Positions 41,805 to 52,890 of a DNA stretch of 64,000 nt are shown one piece after another. Under the pieces are notes generated by a model. It was not told the DNA's origin, ran no database searches, and was given only the letters and a program-made list of their open reading frames with translations. Every line of letters begins with the position of its first letter. The stretch's first letter is position 1. This DNA is from Afipia sp. (GTDB lineage: Bacteria > Pseudomonadota > Alphaproteobacteria > Rhizobiales > Xanthobacteraceae): assembly GCA_030652315.1 (NCBI GenBank), contig JAUSAX010000101.1, forward strand, positions 1 to 64,000. Reading direction: 5' to 3'. A program made the position numbers and the translations under genes.

Positions 41805-43220
41805 ATGTCCTTTTCCAATCTCGGCCTGTCCGACAAGGTTCTCGCTGCCGTGGCAGCGACTGGTTACACGACCCCCACCCCCATCCAGGAACAAGCGATC
41901 CCCCACGTTCTCGCCCGGCGCGACGTGCTCGGCATCGCCCAGACCGGCACCGGCAAGACCGCCGCCTTCGTGCTGCCGATGCTGACGCTGCTGGAAAAGG
42001 GCCGGGCCCGCGCGCGTATGCCGCGCACCCTCATCCTGGAGCCCACGCGCGAACTCGCAGCGCAGGTCAAGGAACAGTTCGACAAATACGGCGCCGGCCA
42101 GAAGCTCAATGTTGCGTTGCTGATCGGCGGCGTTTCGTTCGGCGATCAGGATACCAAGCTGATGCGCGGCGTCGACGTGCTGATCGCAACACCCGGCCGG
42201 TTGCTGGACCACACCGAACGCGGCGGACTGCTTCTCACCGGCGTCGAACTGCTGGTGATCGACGAAGCCGACCGCATGCTCGACATGGGCTTCATCCCGG
42301 ACATCGAACGCATCTGCAAGCTGGTGCCGTTCACGCGGCAGACCCTGTTTTTCACCGCAACCATGCCAGCGGAAATCCGGCGTATCACCGAGACCTTCCT
42401 GCACAATCCCGAAAAAATCGAAGTTTCCAAACCGGCGTCCACCGCCGTGGGCGTGACCCAGTTCCAGGTCGGGGTCGGACGCGAGCCGCACGAGAAGCGT
42501 GAAGTGCTCAGGCAATTGCTGCGCGACGCCAAGGATCTCAAGAACGCGATCATCTTCTGCAACCGCAAGCGCGACGTGGCGGTGGTTTATAAATCGTTGC
42601 AGAAGCACGGTTTCAGCGTCGGCGCCCTTCATGGCGACATGGATCAGTCGGCTCGAACGGCCTCACTCGACCAATTCCGCAAGGGCGAGCTTCCGCTGCT
42701 GGTGGCCTCCGACGTCGCAGCCCGCGGCCTCGACATCCCCGAAGTCAGCCACGTCTTCAATTTCGACGTTCCTCACCATCCGGATGACTACGTCCACCGC
42801 ATCGGCCGCACAGGCCGGGCCGGACGCCTCGGGACAGCGATTTCGATCGTCAGCCCTGCGGACCAGAAATCTGTCGCCGCCATCGAGAAGCTGATCGGGC
42901 AACCGATCGCCCGCTCCGATTTCGCTCCCCTTGAGAACAGCGACGCATCCCCATCGCCCGCCCGCGAACAGCAGGCCGAGCGTGCGCCGGAAGATCGCAA
43001 GCCTCGCCGCGATTCCCAGCGAACCCGTGGTGGCCGTAACAAGTCCCGCAAGCCTGAAGGCGCAGACCGGAAACCTCAGGCAGCCGAAAAACCCGCACAG
43101 TCCCAGCCGCCGTCAATCGGACGCGCAATGCCGCCGGCCGCGCGCGAACAACATGCCGAGCCGGGAGACCACTCACATCTTCCAGCGTTCCTGCTAAGGC
43201 CAGTCCGCGCCCGCGGCTAA
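41805..43220 (+). CDS. DEAD/DEAH box RNA helicase (RhlE-like)
   Basis: AQTGTGKTAAF, VIDEADRMLDMGF, SAT-like TAT motif, HRIGRTGRAG; low-complexity basic C-tail. Confidence 0.93.
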   Translation: MSFSNLGLSDKVLAAVAATGYTTPTPIQEQAIPHVLARRDVLGIAQTGTGKTAAFVLPMLTLLEKGRARARMPRTLILEPTRELAAQVKEQFDKYGAGQKLNVALLIGGVSFGDQDTKLMRGVDVLIATPGRLLDHTERGGLLLTGVELLVIDEADRMLDMGFIPDIERICKLVPFTRQTLFFTATMPAEIRRITETFLHNPEKIEVSKPASTAVGVTQFQVGVGREPHEKREVLRQLLRDAKDLKNAIIFCNRKRDVAVVYKSLQKHGFSVGALHGDMDQSARTASLDQFRKGELPLLVASDVAARGLDIPEVSHVFNFDVPHHPDDYVHRIGRTGRAGRLGTAISIVSPADQKSVAAIEKLIGQPIARSDFAPLENSDASPSPAREQQAERAPEDRKPRRDSQRTRGGRNKSRKPEGADRKPQAAEKPAQSQPPSIGRAMPPAAREQHAEPGDHSHLPAFLLRPVRARG

Positions 43221-43228
43221 TAGTCAGT

Positions 43229-43262
43229 TGACCCGTCTGCCGATTATGTCGTTTACGGGTCA
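43229..43262. terminator. candidate hairpin downstream of helicase
   Basis: tgacccgt-N18-acgggtca, perfect 8-bp arms; no strong T-tract. Confidence 0.35.
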
Positions 43263-43350
43263 TTCATTCTCCTCCCTTAACGTGCCTTCGATATTTTTAG
43301 CCATTTCGTTGAAAGAGGCTGGCAGAAGCCCGCCTTGAAGGACACCGAAC

Positions 43351-44418
43351 GTGATTGGCCTGCTGGAAGAATACGAGCGCACCATGGCGTTCGCCGAAGT
43401 CGCTTTGGGTCAAATCCGATCCTTGCGGCAGAATGCAGTGCCTCGCAATTACGAGATTTGGTACATCTACGCGACCGGCTACAACGCCGCGCTCAACAAG
43501 ATCATCAACGAAACGCTGGGTCGCAACGGTAAATTGACCGAGGCCGACCTTGAGCAGATTTACGAAACTTACCTGTCCCAGAACCGCACCACGGAGCGTA
43601 TCGACACGGTCGGCACGCGGGTGATCAATGAAATCGACGACGTGATGAATCTCATCACGGATGCGTTGGGAATGACTTCCACGTTCGGACGCAACCTCGA
43701 AGGCGCCACCCAGAAACTGTCCGGCGCCAAGGATCGCGAACAGGTCAAGGCGGTGGTCGAAGCGCTTGTGGCATCGACACGGGAGATGCAGGAAACGAAC
43801 AAGGCGCTGGAAGCGCGTCTCGCCACGTCAAAGCAGCAGATCAGCAGCCTCCAGCACAGCCTCGAAGCCATTCGCACCGAAAGCCTGACCGATCCCCTCA
43901 CCTCGCTGGGGAATCGCAAATTCTTCGACCGCGCCATCGAAAACGCGGTCACGCACGCAGCCGAATGCGGCGAGCCGCTGTCCTTGCTGATGCTCGACAT
44001 CGACCATTTCAAATCCTTCAACGACAACTACGGTCACCTTACCGGCGACCAGGTGCTGCGCCTTGTGGCGATGTCGCTGAAGCAGACCACCAAGGGCCAG
44101 GACATCACTGCACGCTACGGCGGTGAAGAATTTGCCGTGGTGCTGCCGAACACCGCGCTGCGGCAGGCGCTGACGGTCGCCGACAACATCCGCCGCGCGG
44201 TGATGTCGAAGCAGTTGAAAAAGAAATCGACGGGCGAGATTCTCGGCCGCGTGACCATTTCGGTCGGAGTGTCGATGCTGCAGCCCGGCGATGACCGCGA
44301 AAGACTGATTGAGCGCGCGGACGCTTGCCTCTATGCAGCCAAACGCAACGGCCGCAATCGGGTGATCTGTGAAGCCGATCCCGAATTCTCGCCGACAGAC
44401 CGCATTCAGGTCGCTTAA
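43351..44418 (+). CDS. GGDEF-domain diguanylate cyclase
   Basis: GTG start; RYGGEEFAVVLP active site; conserved N-terminal helical domain. Confidence 0.93.
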   Translation: MIGLLEEYERTMAFAEVALGQIRSLRQNAVPRNYEIWYIYATGYNAALNKIINETLGRNGKLTEADLEQIYETYLSQNRTTERIDTVGTRVINEIDDVMNLITDALGMTSTFGRNLEGATQKLSGAKDREQVKAVVEALVASTREMQETNKALEARLATSKQQISSLQHSLEAIRTESLTDPLTSLGNRKFFDRAIENAVTHAAECGEPLSLLMLDIDHFKSFNDNYGHLTGDQVLRLVAMSLKQTTKGQDITARYGGEEFAVVLPNTALRQALTVADNIRRAVMSKQLKKKSTGEILGRVTISVGVSMLQPGDDRERLIERADACLYAAKRNGRNRVICEADPEFSPTDRIQVA

Positions 44419-44909
44419 CGCTTTTTCGCGGTAGCCCGTGTCGGGCTTATCTTCTTGCCCTTAGTCATTCTCTTTGCAGCTTTCGCCGGCGCTTTCTTTC
44501 CTGCGGACGGCTTTGCTTTGCTCGTTCTGGCCTTGGCTGGGACGGGCTTCGCAGCCTGCTTGGTTGTCCGTTTTTTTGCCCCGGACTTCTTCGCCGCAGC
44601 CCGTTTCGCCGCGCCCACGGCCTCGCGCGCCCACGCAGCCAGTTCTTCAGGATCGTCGTAGAGCCGCTCCGGCAAATGCCGATACGATTTCACCACGACC
44701 GTCTTGTTTCTGGTTTCGTACTGGAACGGCTTGGCGCCCTCGGCTTCGTAGCGAGGGATTGTCAGATCATCGACTCTGAAGATGACACCTGCGCGCAACG
44801 CCATGGCGAAGTTCACGCCATCAGCAACGATGCCATAGCCGCTGAACATCCGCCGCAGCACGACGGGTCCGAATTCCGAAAAAAGGTCGATGAGATAGTC
44901 GCGGTCCAT
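44415..44909 (-). CDS. TfoX/Sxy N-terminal domain protein with Lys/Ala-rich tail
   Basis: FSEFGPVVLRRMFSGYGIVADGVNFAMALRAGVIFRVDD; C-terminal AKKSGAKKRTTKQAAKPVPAKARTSKAKPSAGKKAPAKAAKR... Confidence 0.88.
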   Translation of the reverse strand: MDRDYLIDLFSEFGPVVLRRMFSGYGIVADGVNFAMALRAGVIFRVDDLTIPRYEAEGAKPFQYETRNKTVVVKSYRHLPERLYDDPEELAAWAREAVGAAKRAAAKKSGAKKRTTKQAAKPVPAKARTSKAKPSAGKKAPAKAAKRMTKGKKISPTRATAKKR

Positions 44910-44910
44910 C

Positions 44911-44980
44911 GCGTATTCCGCAAAAGCATGCCCTCGGGCTAGACCCGAGGGTGGGTACCGGTTTTGCGACCAGAATACGC
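44911..44980. repeat. dispersed palindrome, copy D, with nested hairpins
   Basis: gcgtattc/gaatacgc, gcaaaa/ttttgc and ccctcggg/cccgaggg nested arms; inner module shared with copy C. Confidence 0.85.
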
Positions 44981-45007
44981 GAAACTAAAAAAGCCGGACC
45001 GGATCGA

Positions 45008-45418
45008 TCAGCCGTCGATTTTCGCGGCGGTCAACTGAACCGACTCGCCGCAACCGCAGGCGCTGACCTGATTGGGATTATTGAAGATGAATTGCGCCTG
45101 CATCTTGTCGGCCTTGTAGTCCATCTCGGTGCCGAGCAGGAACAGAACAGCCTTCGGATCGACGAGCACCTTCACGCCCTTGTCCTCGACCACTTCGTCG
45201 GTCGGACGTACCTCGTGGGCATACTCGACGGTGTAGGACTGGCCCGCGCAGCCGCCATTCTTGATGCCGACGCGAAGGCCGACGATCTCGGAGTCGGCAC
45301 GCGCCGACAGTTCCTTGACGCGCGACGCCGCAGCGTCCGTCAACCGCATGACCTGCGGACGGGGGCGAACGGCCGGCTTAGCGGCGGGTGTCGGAGTGCT
45401 TGGCGTCATACCGGTCAT
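45008..45418 (-). CDS. sufA: A-type Fe-S carrier (SufA/IscA family)
   Basis: GLRVGIKNGGCAGQSYTVEYA and SACGCGESV. Confidence 0.92.
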   Translation of the reverse strand: MTGMTPSTPTPAAKPAVRPRPQVMRLTDAAASRVKELSARADSEIVGLRVGIKNGGCAGQSYTVEYAHEVRPTDEVVEDKGVKVLVDPKAVLFLLGTEMDYKADKMQAQFIFNNPNQVSACGCGESVQLTAAKIDG

Positions 45419-45486
45419 TTGGTCATTTCCCGCGGCGATTCAATGCCGCCTTCAGATTACATGCCGAGTCGGTAACGATCTTCAAA

Positions 45487-45867
45487 TCACCACATGTTGA
45501 GGACGAGGCGAGCCTCGTCTGACATCCGGTCCGGGGTCCAGGTCGGCTCCCAGACAACGGCGACGCTGACAGGGCCGACACCAGCGACACTGGCCACGGC
45601 GTTCTCCACCATGGTCGGCAGTTCGCCCGCAGCCGGGCAATTCGGCGTCGTCAGCGTCATCTGTACGTCCACGGAGCGGTCGTCCTTGATGTCGACCTTG
45701 TAGATCAGGCCAAGTTCGTAGATGTCCGCCGGGATTTCAGGGTCGAACACGGTCTTCAGCGCGGCCACGATGTCGATGCCGAGCCGCTCGGTTTCCTCGG
45801 GAGGAAGCGCCGACTGGGTATCGAATTTCAGGGCCGCCGGTTCGGCCGTCTGGATGGTGTCGTTCAT
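45487..45867 (-). CDS. sufT: SUF system DUF59 protein
   Basis: VFDPEIPADIYELGLIYKVDI; within suf operon. Confidence 0.9.
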   Translation of the reverse strand: MNDTIQTAEPAALKFDTQSALPPEETERLGIDIVAALKTVFDPEIPADIYELGLIYKVDIKDDRSVDVQMTLTTPNCPAAGELPTMVENAVASVAGVGPVSVAVVWEPTWTPDRMSDEARLVLNMW

Positions 45868-47105
45868 GAGAATAGCTCCCGCGCCTTGATAAGCGCCTGC
45901 GCCAACTGATCGACTTCAGCGCGCGTGTTATACATGCCAAATGAGGCACGGCACGTCGCCGTCACGTTGAATCGCTCCAGAAGCGGCATGACGCAATGGG
46001 TGCCTGCCCGGACAGCGATGCCGCCACGGTCGATGACCGTCGCTACATCATGTGGGTGCGCGCCCGTCATTTCGAAAGAGATGACCGGCCCCTTGCCCTT
46101 CGCCGTGCCGATGATGCGGAGCGAATTGATCTCGCGCAGCCGGTCGGTCGCGTAGGTCAGCAGATCGTGTTCGTGCTTCGCGATACGGTCCTTGCCGATC
46201 GAATTCACATAGTCGATCGCGGCACCTAGCCCAATCGACTCGACAATGGCCGGTGTTCCGGCCTCGAACTTGTGCGGCGGATCGCCGTAGGTGACCCAGT
46301 CCTTCGCAACCTCGCGGATCATCTCGCCGCCGCCGTTGTAAGGGCGCATCGCAACAAGGTGATCGTACTTTGCGTACAGCACGCCGATCCCTGTCGGGCC
46401 ATAGAGCTTGTGACCGGTGAAGATATAGAAATCGCAATCGATGTCCTGCACGTCGATGGCCATATGAACGGCCGCCTGGCTGCCGTCGACCAGAACCGGA
46501 ATGCCGCGCGCATGCGCGAGCTTCACGACGTCCTTGACCGGCACGATAGTGCCGAGCGCGTTCGACATCTGCGTAATGGCGACGAGTTTGGTCTTCGCCG
46601 TCAGCAGCTTCTCAAACTCGTCGATCAGGAAGTTGCCTTCGTCATCGACCGGCGCCCACTTGATGACCGCCCCGTGCCGCTCACGCAGGAAATGCCACGG
46701 CACGATGTTCGAGTGATGCTCCATGATCGAGAGCACGATCTCATCACCGGCCTTGATGTTCGGCTCACCCCATGACGACGCCACGAGATTGATTGCCTCG
46801 GTGGCATTGCGCGTGAAGATGATTTCTTCATTGCGCTTCGCGTTCAGGAACTGCGCGACTTTGGTGCGCCCGCCCTCATAGGCATCCGTCGCCGCGTTAG
46901 CCAGATAATGCAGGCCGCGATGAACATTGGCGTACTCGGACTTGTACGCCTCCATCATGCGGTCGAGCACAGCATTCGGCTTCTGCGCCGAGGCCGCGTT
47001 GTCGAGGTACACCAGCGGCTTGCCATAGACTTTCAGCGCGAGCGCCGGAAAGTCCTGCCGGACGCGCTCCACATCATATGAACCATTGGCAACTGCCGGA
47101 TGCAT
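45864..47105 (-). CDS. sufS: SufS-type cysteine desulfurase
   Basis: VYLDNAASAQKP, RAGTHCVMPLL. Confidence 0.95.
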   Translation of the reverse strand: MHPAVANGSYDVERVRQDFPALALKVYGKPLVYLDNAASAQKPNAVLDRMMEAYKSEYANVHRGLHYLANAATDAYEGGRTKVAQFLNAKRNEEIIFTRNATEAINLVASSWGEPNIKAGDEIVLSIMEHHSNIVPWHFLRERHGAVIKWAPVDDEGNFLIDEFEKLLTAKTKLVAITQMSNALGTIVPVKDVVKLAHARGIPVLVDGSQAAVHMAIDVQDIDCDFYIFTGHKLYGPTGIGVLYAKYDHLVAMRPYNGGGEMIREVAKDWVTYGDPPHKFEAGTPAIVESIGLGAAIDYVNSIGKDRIAKHEHDLLTYATDRLREINSLRIIGTAKGKGPVISFEMTGAHPHDVATVIDRGGIAVRAGTHCVMPLLERFNVTATCRASFGMYNTRAEVDQLAQALIKARELFS

Positions 47106-47107
47106 GA

Positions 47108-48433
47108 TCAGCCTCGCGTCGCCAGCCATCGCTCGGCAGCGGCGGTCGCGAAGTCGCGAAGATTGTCATCCACGATCGACTCGATAGCCTCGCCGACGAA
47201 CGCTGCGATCAGAAGTGCCTGCGCTTCCTTCTCGGGCAAGCCGCGCGCGCGCAGGTAGAACAACAGGCTCTCGTCCAGTGCTCCCGTGGTCGCGCCGTGA
47301 CCGCAGGTCACATCGTCCGCGAAGATTTCAAGCTCCGGCTTGTTAGATGCTTCGGCCTCGTCCGACAGCAATAGAGCACGGGTCATCATCTTGCCGGCGG
47401 TCTTCTGCGCGTCCGGGCGCACGATGATGCGGCCCTGAAACACCGAATGTGCGCGATCATCGAGAACCGCGCGGAATACTTCGCGGCTCGCGCAGTGCGG
47501 CACCGCATGATCGACCACCAGCGTGGTGTCGCCATGCCGGCGTGCACCGAGCAGATTGACGCCGTTGGTGGTGAGTTCGCTGCCTTCGCCGGCGAACGTA
47601 AGGAAGCCCTGATAACGGCTAACGTTGCCGCCATGCGTCAGGTTAAACGTATTCAGCTTCGCCTTCGCGCCGATCGTGAATATCCCGGTTGCGATGTGAG
47701 CGGCGTCGAGTGCCTCTTCCATCAGGCGGACGTGCTGAAGCTCAGCGCCGTCACCAATCCAGATCACGACGGAATCGTGGGTCTGGTAGGACGCAGCACC
47801 TTCCGCAGCAACGAAGCTCTCGACGAATGTCGCGCGTGCACCCTTCCCGATCTTCAGTAACGAGCGCGTGACAAGCGACGTGCCTGAATCGGTCGCCACA
47901 TGAACGATGTGAATCGGCTTAGCAAGCGTAGCGCCTTCGGCCACGTCGATCACGACGCCATCCGTCGCCAGCGCTGCGTTCAGCGAAATCATCGCATCCG
48001 ACGCAACGCTGGTCTTCAGCAGATCCGCGCGCACCTTGTTGTCATTGTCCTCGAGAACTTCGCGCAACGTCCTGACATGGACGCCCGCTTCGAGTGCGGA
48101 CACATCCGACAGCTGAGGCGCAAACACACCGTCCACGAGCACCAGCTTCTGAGTGCCATCGATGCCGAGCGACTTGATCGCTTTCGCAGCGCGCGCAAGG
48201 TCTGCCTGATCCGGCGCAGGGGCCAGCGGTGCAACCTCGCGCAGCAACGCGCGCAGGTCGGTATACTTCCATTCCTCGATGCGCCGATGCGGCAAGCCGC
48301 GACGCGCAAAGTCGTCGAAAGCATTCTGCCGGACTTCAGCGACGATACCCGAACCGGGCAAACGGCTTCGCGCCGCGGCGAACAACTCGCCGAGCGCATG
48401 CTCCGTCGTGGGTTTAATCAATGCAACATTCAT
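47108..48433 (-). CDS. sufD: Fe-S cluster assembly protein SufD
   Basis: SufBD family; TCGHGATTGALDESLLFYLRARGL; start trimmed to MNVALIKP. Confidence 0.94.
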   Translation of the reverse strand: MNVALIKPTTEHALGELFAAARSRLPGSGIVAEVRQNAFDDFARRGLPHRRIEEWKYTDLRALLREVAPLAPAPDQADLARAAKAIKSLGIDGTQKLVLVDGVFAPQLSDVSALEAGVHVRTLREVLEDNDNKVRADLLKTSVASDAMISLNAALATDGVVIDVAEGATLAKPIHIVHVATDSGTSLVTRSLLKIGKGARATFVESFVAAEGAASYQTHDSVVIWIGDGAELQHVRLMEEALDAAHIATGIFTIGAKAKLNTFNLTHGGNVSRYQGFLTFAGEGSELTTNGVNLLGARRHGDTTLVVDHAVPHCASREVFRAVLDDRAHSVFQGRIIVRPDAQKTAGKMMTRALLLSDEAEASNKPELEIFADDVTCGHGATTGALDESLLFYLRARGLPEKEAQALLIAAFVGEAIESIVDDNLRDFATAAAERWLATRG

Positions 48434-48444
48434 AATGGACCCGC

Positions 48445-49199
48445 TTACGCTGCCTTGTCTTCGAACTGGGCGTAACCGGACTTCTCCAGTTCCAGCGCCA
48501 ATTCCTTGCCGCCGCTCTTGACGACGCGGCCCTTCGACATGACGTGGACGAAATCCGGCACGATGTAGTTCAGCAGCCGCTGATAGTGCGTGATGACGAC
48601 CATCGCGCGATCCTTCGAGCGCAGCGCATTGACGCCGTCCGCCGCGACGCGCAGCGCGTCGATGTCGAGACCGGAATCCATTTCGTCGAGGATGCAAAGG
48701 CTCGGCTGGAACAGCGCCATCTGCAAAATCTCGTTGCGCTTCTTCTCGCCGCCTGAGAATCCCACGTTGACGCCGCGCTTCAGCATATCCATCGGAATGT
48801 TGAGCGAGTCCGCGACGGAGCGAACCTTCTTCAGGAAGTCCGGCACCAGAAGTTCGGCTTCACCGCGCGCCTTGCGCTGGGCATTCAACGCCGTGCGCAG
48901 GAAGTTCATGGTGGTGACGCCGGGAATCTCGACCGGATACTGGAACGCGAGGAATACGCCCTTGGCGGCGCGCTCATCCGGCGCCATCTCCAAAACGTCT
49001 TCGCCCTTGAAAAGGATTTCGCCGGCGGTCACGTCATAACCCGGCTTGCCGGCGATGACATGGCTCAGCGTCGATTTGCCGGAACCGTTCGGCCCCATGA
49101 TCGCATGGACTTCACCCTGATTCACGGTGAGGTCGAGACCATGCAGAATCTCGTTATCTTCCACCTGAACCTTGAGGCCTTTGACTTGCAGTAACGCGG

Positions 49200-49203
<4 letters not shown>
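48445..49203 (-). CDS. sufC: Fe-S cluster assembly ATPase SufC
   Basis: Walker [24 protein letters not shown]; start at [10 protein letters not shown]. Confidence 0.96.
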
Positions 49204-50678
<1,475 letters not shown>

Positions 50679-50759
50679 CTTATCCTCCGCTCGCGGTTTC
50701 AAGGACCGCGGTGGACCACTTAAGTTGTACCAAGCATGAACACACGCAATGCGTGAAGG

Positions 50760-51923
50760 TTAGAACCGTTCAAGCCCGATTGCATGCGCTTTACCTAATA
50801 CACCTGAGAGCTTTATCCAAGCCTCAAGACACTTATCTATGTGCGCTTCCGTGGTGTCCCAGCCCAGACTGAGGCGAATGGCTCCTTGAAGGAGCGCCGG
50901 ATCGGCCTTCATCGCCTGCAGCACATGGGAGGGCTGGACCTTGCCCGAGGAGCAGGCAGACCCCGACGACACCGCAATGCCCTCCAGATCGAAGCCGATC
51001 ACGGCGGTTTCCGCCTTCAGGCCCGGAGCCGAAACCAACGTGGTGTTGGGTAGCCTCGATACGGCGTCCGAGAAGATTACGGTGCCGGGATGGTTCCTGA
51101 GGCCGGTTTCAAGCCGGGCCTGAAGGGACTTCATCCGCAGCGCGTCGTCGTCCATCGACGCCATGGCGGCCCTCACGGCGGCTCCAAATCCCGCAATTCC
51201 GGCAACATTCTCGGTTCCTGCCCGCCGGCCCTGTTCCTGGCCACCGCCCGTTACCAGCGCGTGCAGGCCTTCGAGCCCGGTAGCAACAGCGACAGCTCCG
51301 ATACCTTTGGGACCGCCGACCTTGTGCGCAGAAACCGTGAGAATATCCGCCCCGAGAGCTTTGATATTGATCGGTATTTTGGCCAACGCCTGGACTGCAT
51401 CCACGTGCAGCACGCCTCCAGCCACATGAACCAGCGCAGCCACCTCGGGAACTGGCTGGATCGCCCCGGTTTCATTGTTCGCCAACATCACTGAGACAAG
51501 AGCCGGAGGACCGCTTGCCAGCAGGCGCGTGAGGCCGGTCAAATCGACTACGCCCGAGGACAGCACGGGCGCAATCTCGACCGCGCCCTGTGCGAATCGC
51601 CCGCCCGCAAGCACTGACGGGTGCTCGATCGCCGAGACGATCAGCCGCTTCACCGGTTCCCCGCCGCTTCTGTGCAACCCTGGCGCCAGCGCCAGCGCGT
51701 TCGCTTCTGTGCCTCCCGATGTGAAAATGACGTTCCGCAGATCCGCGCCGACAGCTTCGGCGACAGCCGCACGCGCATCCTCGATAAGCCTTCGGGCGGC
51801 CCGGCCCTCGCTGTGCACCGACGAAGGATTGCCGCTGACATCGAACGTAGCTGCCATCGCCGCGCGAGATTCCGGCCGCAGCGGCGTCGTTGCATTCCAG
51901 TCGAGATAGACGCGGTCACGCAT
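50760..51923 (-). CDS. group I (IscS/NifS-type) cysteine desulfurase
   Basis: VYLDWNATTPLRP, SAHKVGGPKGIGA, VSSGSACSSGKVQPSHVL. Confidence 0.94.
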   Translation of the reverse strand: MRDRVYLDWNATTPLRPESRAAMAATFDVSGNPSSVHSEGRAARRLIEDARAAVAEAVGADLRNVIFTSGGTEANALALAPGLHRSGGEPVKRLIVSAIEHPSVLAGGRFAQGAVEIAPVLSSGVVDLTGLTRLLASGPPALVSVMLANNETGAIQPVPEVAALVHVAGGVLHVDAVQALAKIPINIKALGADILTVSAHKVGGPKGIGAVAVATGLEGLHALVTGGGQEQGRRAGTENVAGIAGFGAAVRAAMASMDDDALRMKSLQARLETGLRNHPGTVIFSDAVSRLPNTTLVSAPGLKAETAVIGFDLEGIAVSSGSACSSGKVQPSHVLQAMKADPALLQGAIRLSLGWDTTEAHIDKCLEAWIKLSGVLGKAHAIGLERF

Positions 51924-52164
51924 GATGTCTGAGAATCCAGTCTGATCTGCAGGGCGCTTTACCCGACAATTGCATGAAAATAATCAGCAATCTGGGGCCC
52001 CTAGATAGCCCCTGCAGGCTCAATATGCTTGCTTTTTGCCCCTTGCCCCATGCTAGAACGCGGCACCCGTTCATCGCGCCGTGCCGCGCGCATGACAACA
52101 CTCGAGAGACACATCGTTTGCATCGGCCAACCGGCCCGCACAACGACGCTTCAAAGGAATTTTG

Positions 52165-52812
52165 ATGCCTGAGGTCATTTTCACCGGCCCTGCTGGCCGT
52201 CTTGAAGGCCGATACCACCCGGCGAAGCAGAAGAATGCGCCGATTGCGATGGTGCTGCACCCGCATCCGCAGTTCCAGGGCAACATGAACCACCCGATCG
52301 TCTATCAGGTCTATTACGCGTTCGTAGCGCGCGGCTTCTCGGTGCTGCGCTTCAACTTCCGCGGCGTCGGCCGCAGCCAGGGACAATTCGATCACGGCAC
52401 CGGCGAATTGTCCGATGCCGCATCCGCGCTCGACTGGGCACAGACCATTAATCCCGAAGCGCGCGCTTGCTGGGTTGCCGGGTTCTCGTTCGGCGCATGG
52501 ATCGGCATGCAGCTTCTGATGCGCCGTCCGGAGGTCGAAGGCTTCATCTCGATCGCGCCGGAGCCCAACCGTTACGACTTTTCGTTCCTCGCGCCCTGCC
52601 CCTCGTCCGGCCTGATCGTTCATGGCGACAAGGATATCGTGGCGCCTGCGAAGGACGTCACAACGCTGGTCGAGAAGCTCAAGACACAGAAGGGAATCGT
52701 GATTGATCAGCAGGTCATTCCCGGTGCCAACCATTTCTTCGTCGACAAGATGGAGCCACTGATGGAATCGGTGACGTCCTATCTGGACATGCGGCTGGCC
52801 AACGTCCGCTAA
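52165..52812 (+). CDS. alpha/beta hydrolase
   Basis: LHPHPQFQGNMNHPIVYQVYYAFVARGFSVLRFNFRGVGRSQG; GFSFGAW nucleophile elbow. Confidence 0.88.
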   Translation: MPEVIFTGPAGRLEGRYHPAKQKNAPIAMVLHPHPQFQGNMNHPIVYQVYYAFVARGFSVLRFNFRGVGRSQGQFDHGTGELSDAASALDWAQTINPEARACWVAGFSFGAWIGMQLLMRRPEVEGFISIAPEPNRYDFSFLAPCPSSGLIVHGDKDIVAPAKDVTTLVEKLKTQKGIVIDQQVIPGANHFFVDKMEPLMESVTSYLDMRLANVR

Positions 52813-52833
52813 TCGAAACGACTGTTTTCAATG

Positions 52834-52872
52834 AAAATGGCGCAGACGAAACATCGTCCGCGCCATTTCTAT
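52834..52872. terminator. Rho-independent, likely bidirectional terminator
   Basis: aaaatggcgcagacg-aaacat-cgtccgcgccatttctatttt between convergent hydrolase and GST. Confidence 0.88.
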
Positions 52873-52890
52873 TTTACTGAACCTGCGCCT

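Noticed and set aside
48434-48697. N-terminal extension of SufD in the long ORF
   Set aside because: Overlaps the sufC coding region out of frame; SufD homology begins at MNVALIKP (48433)
51924-52164. Possible iron-response (Irr/IscR-type) box upstream of the suf operon
   Set aside because: Read the gap on both strands and found no convincing TTTAGAA..TTCTAAA or IscR-like motif
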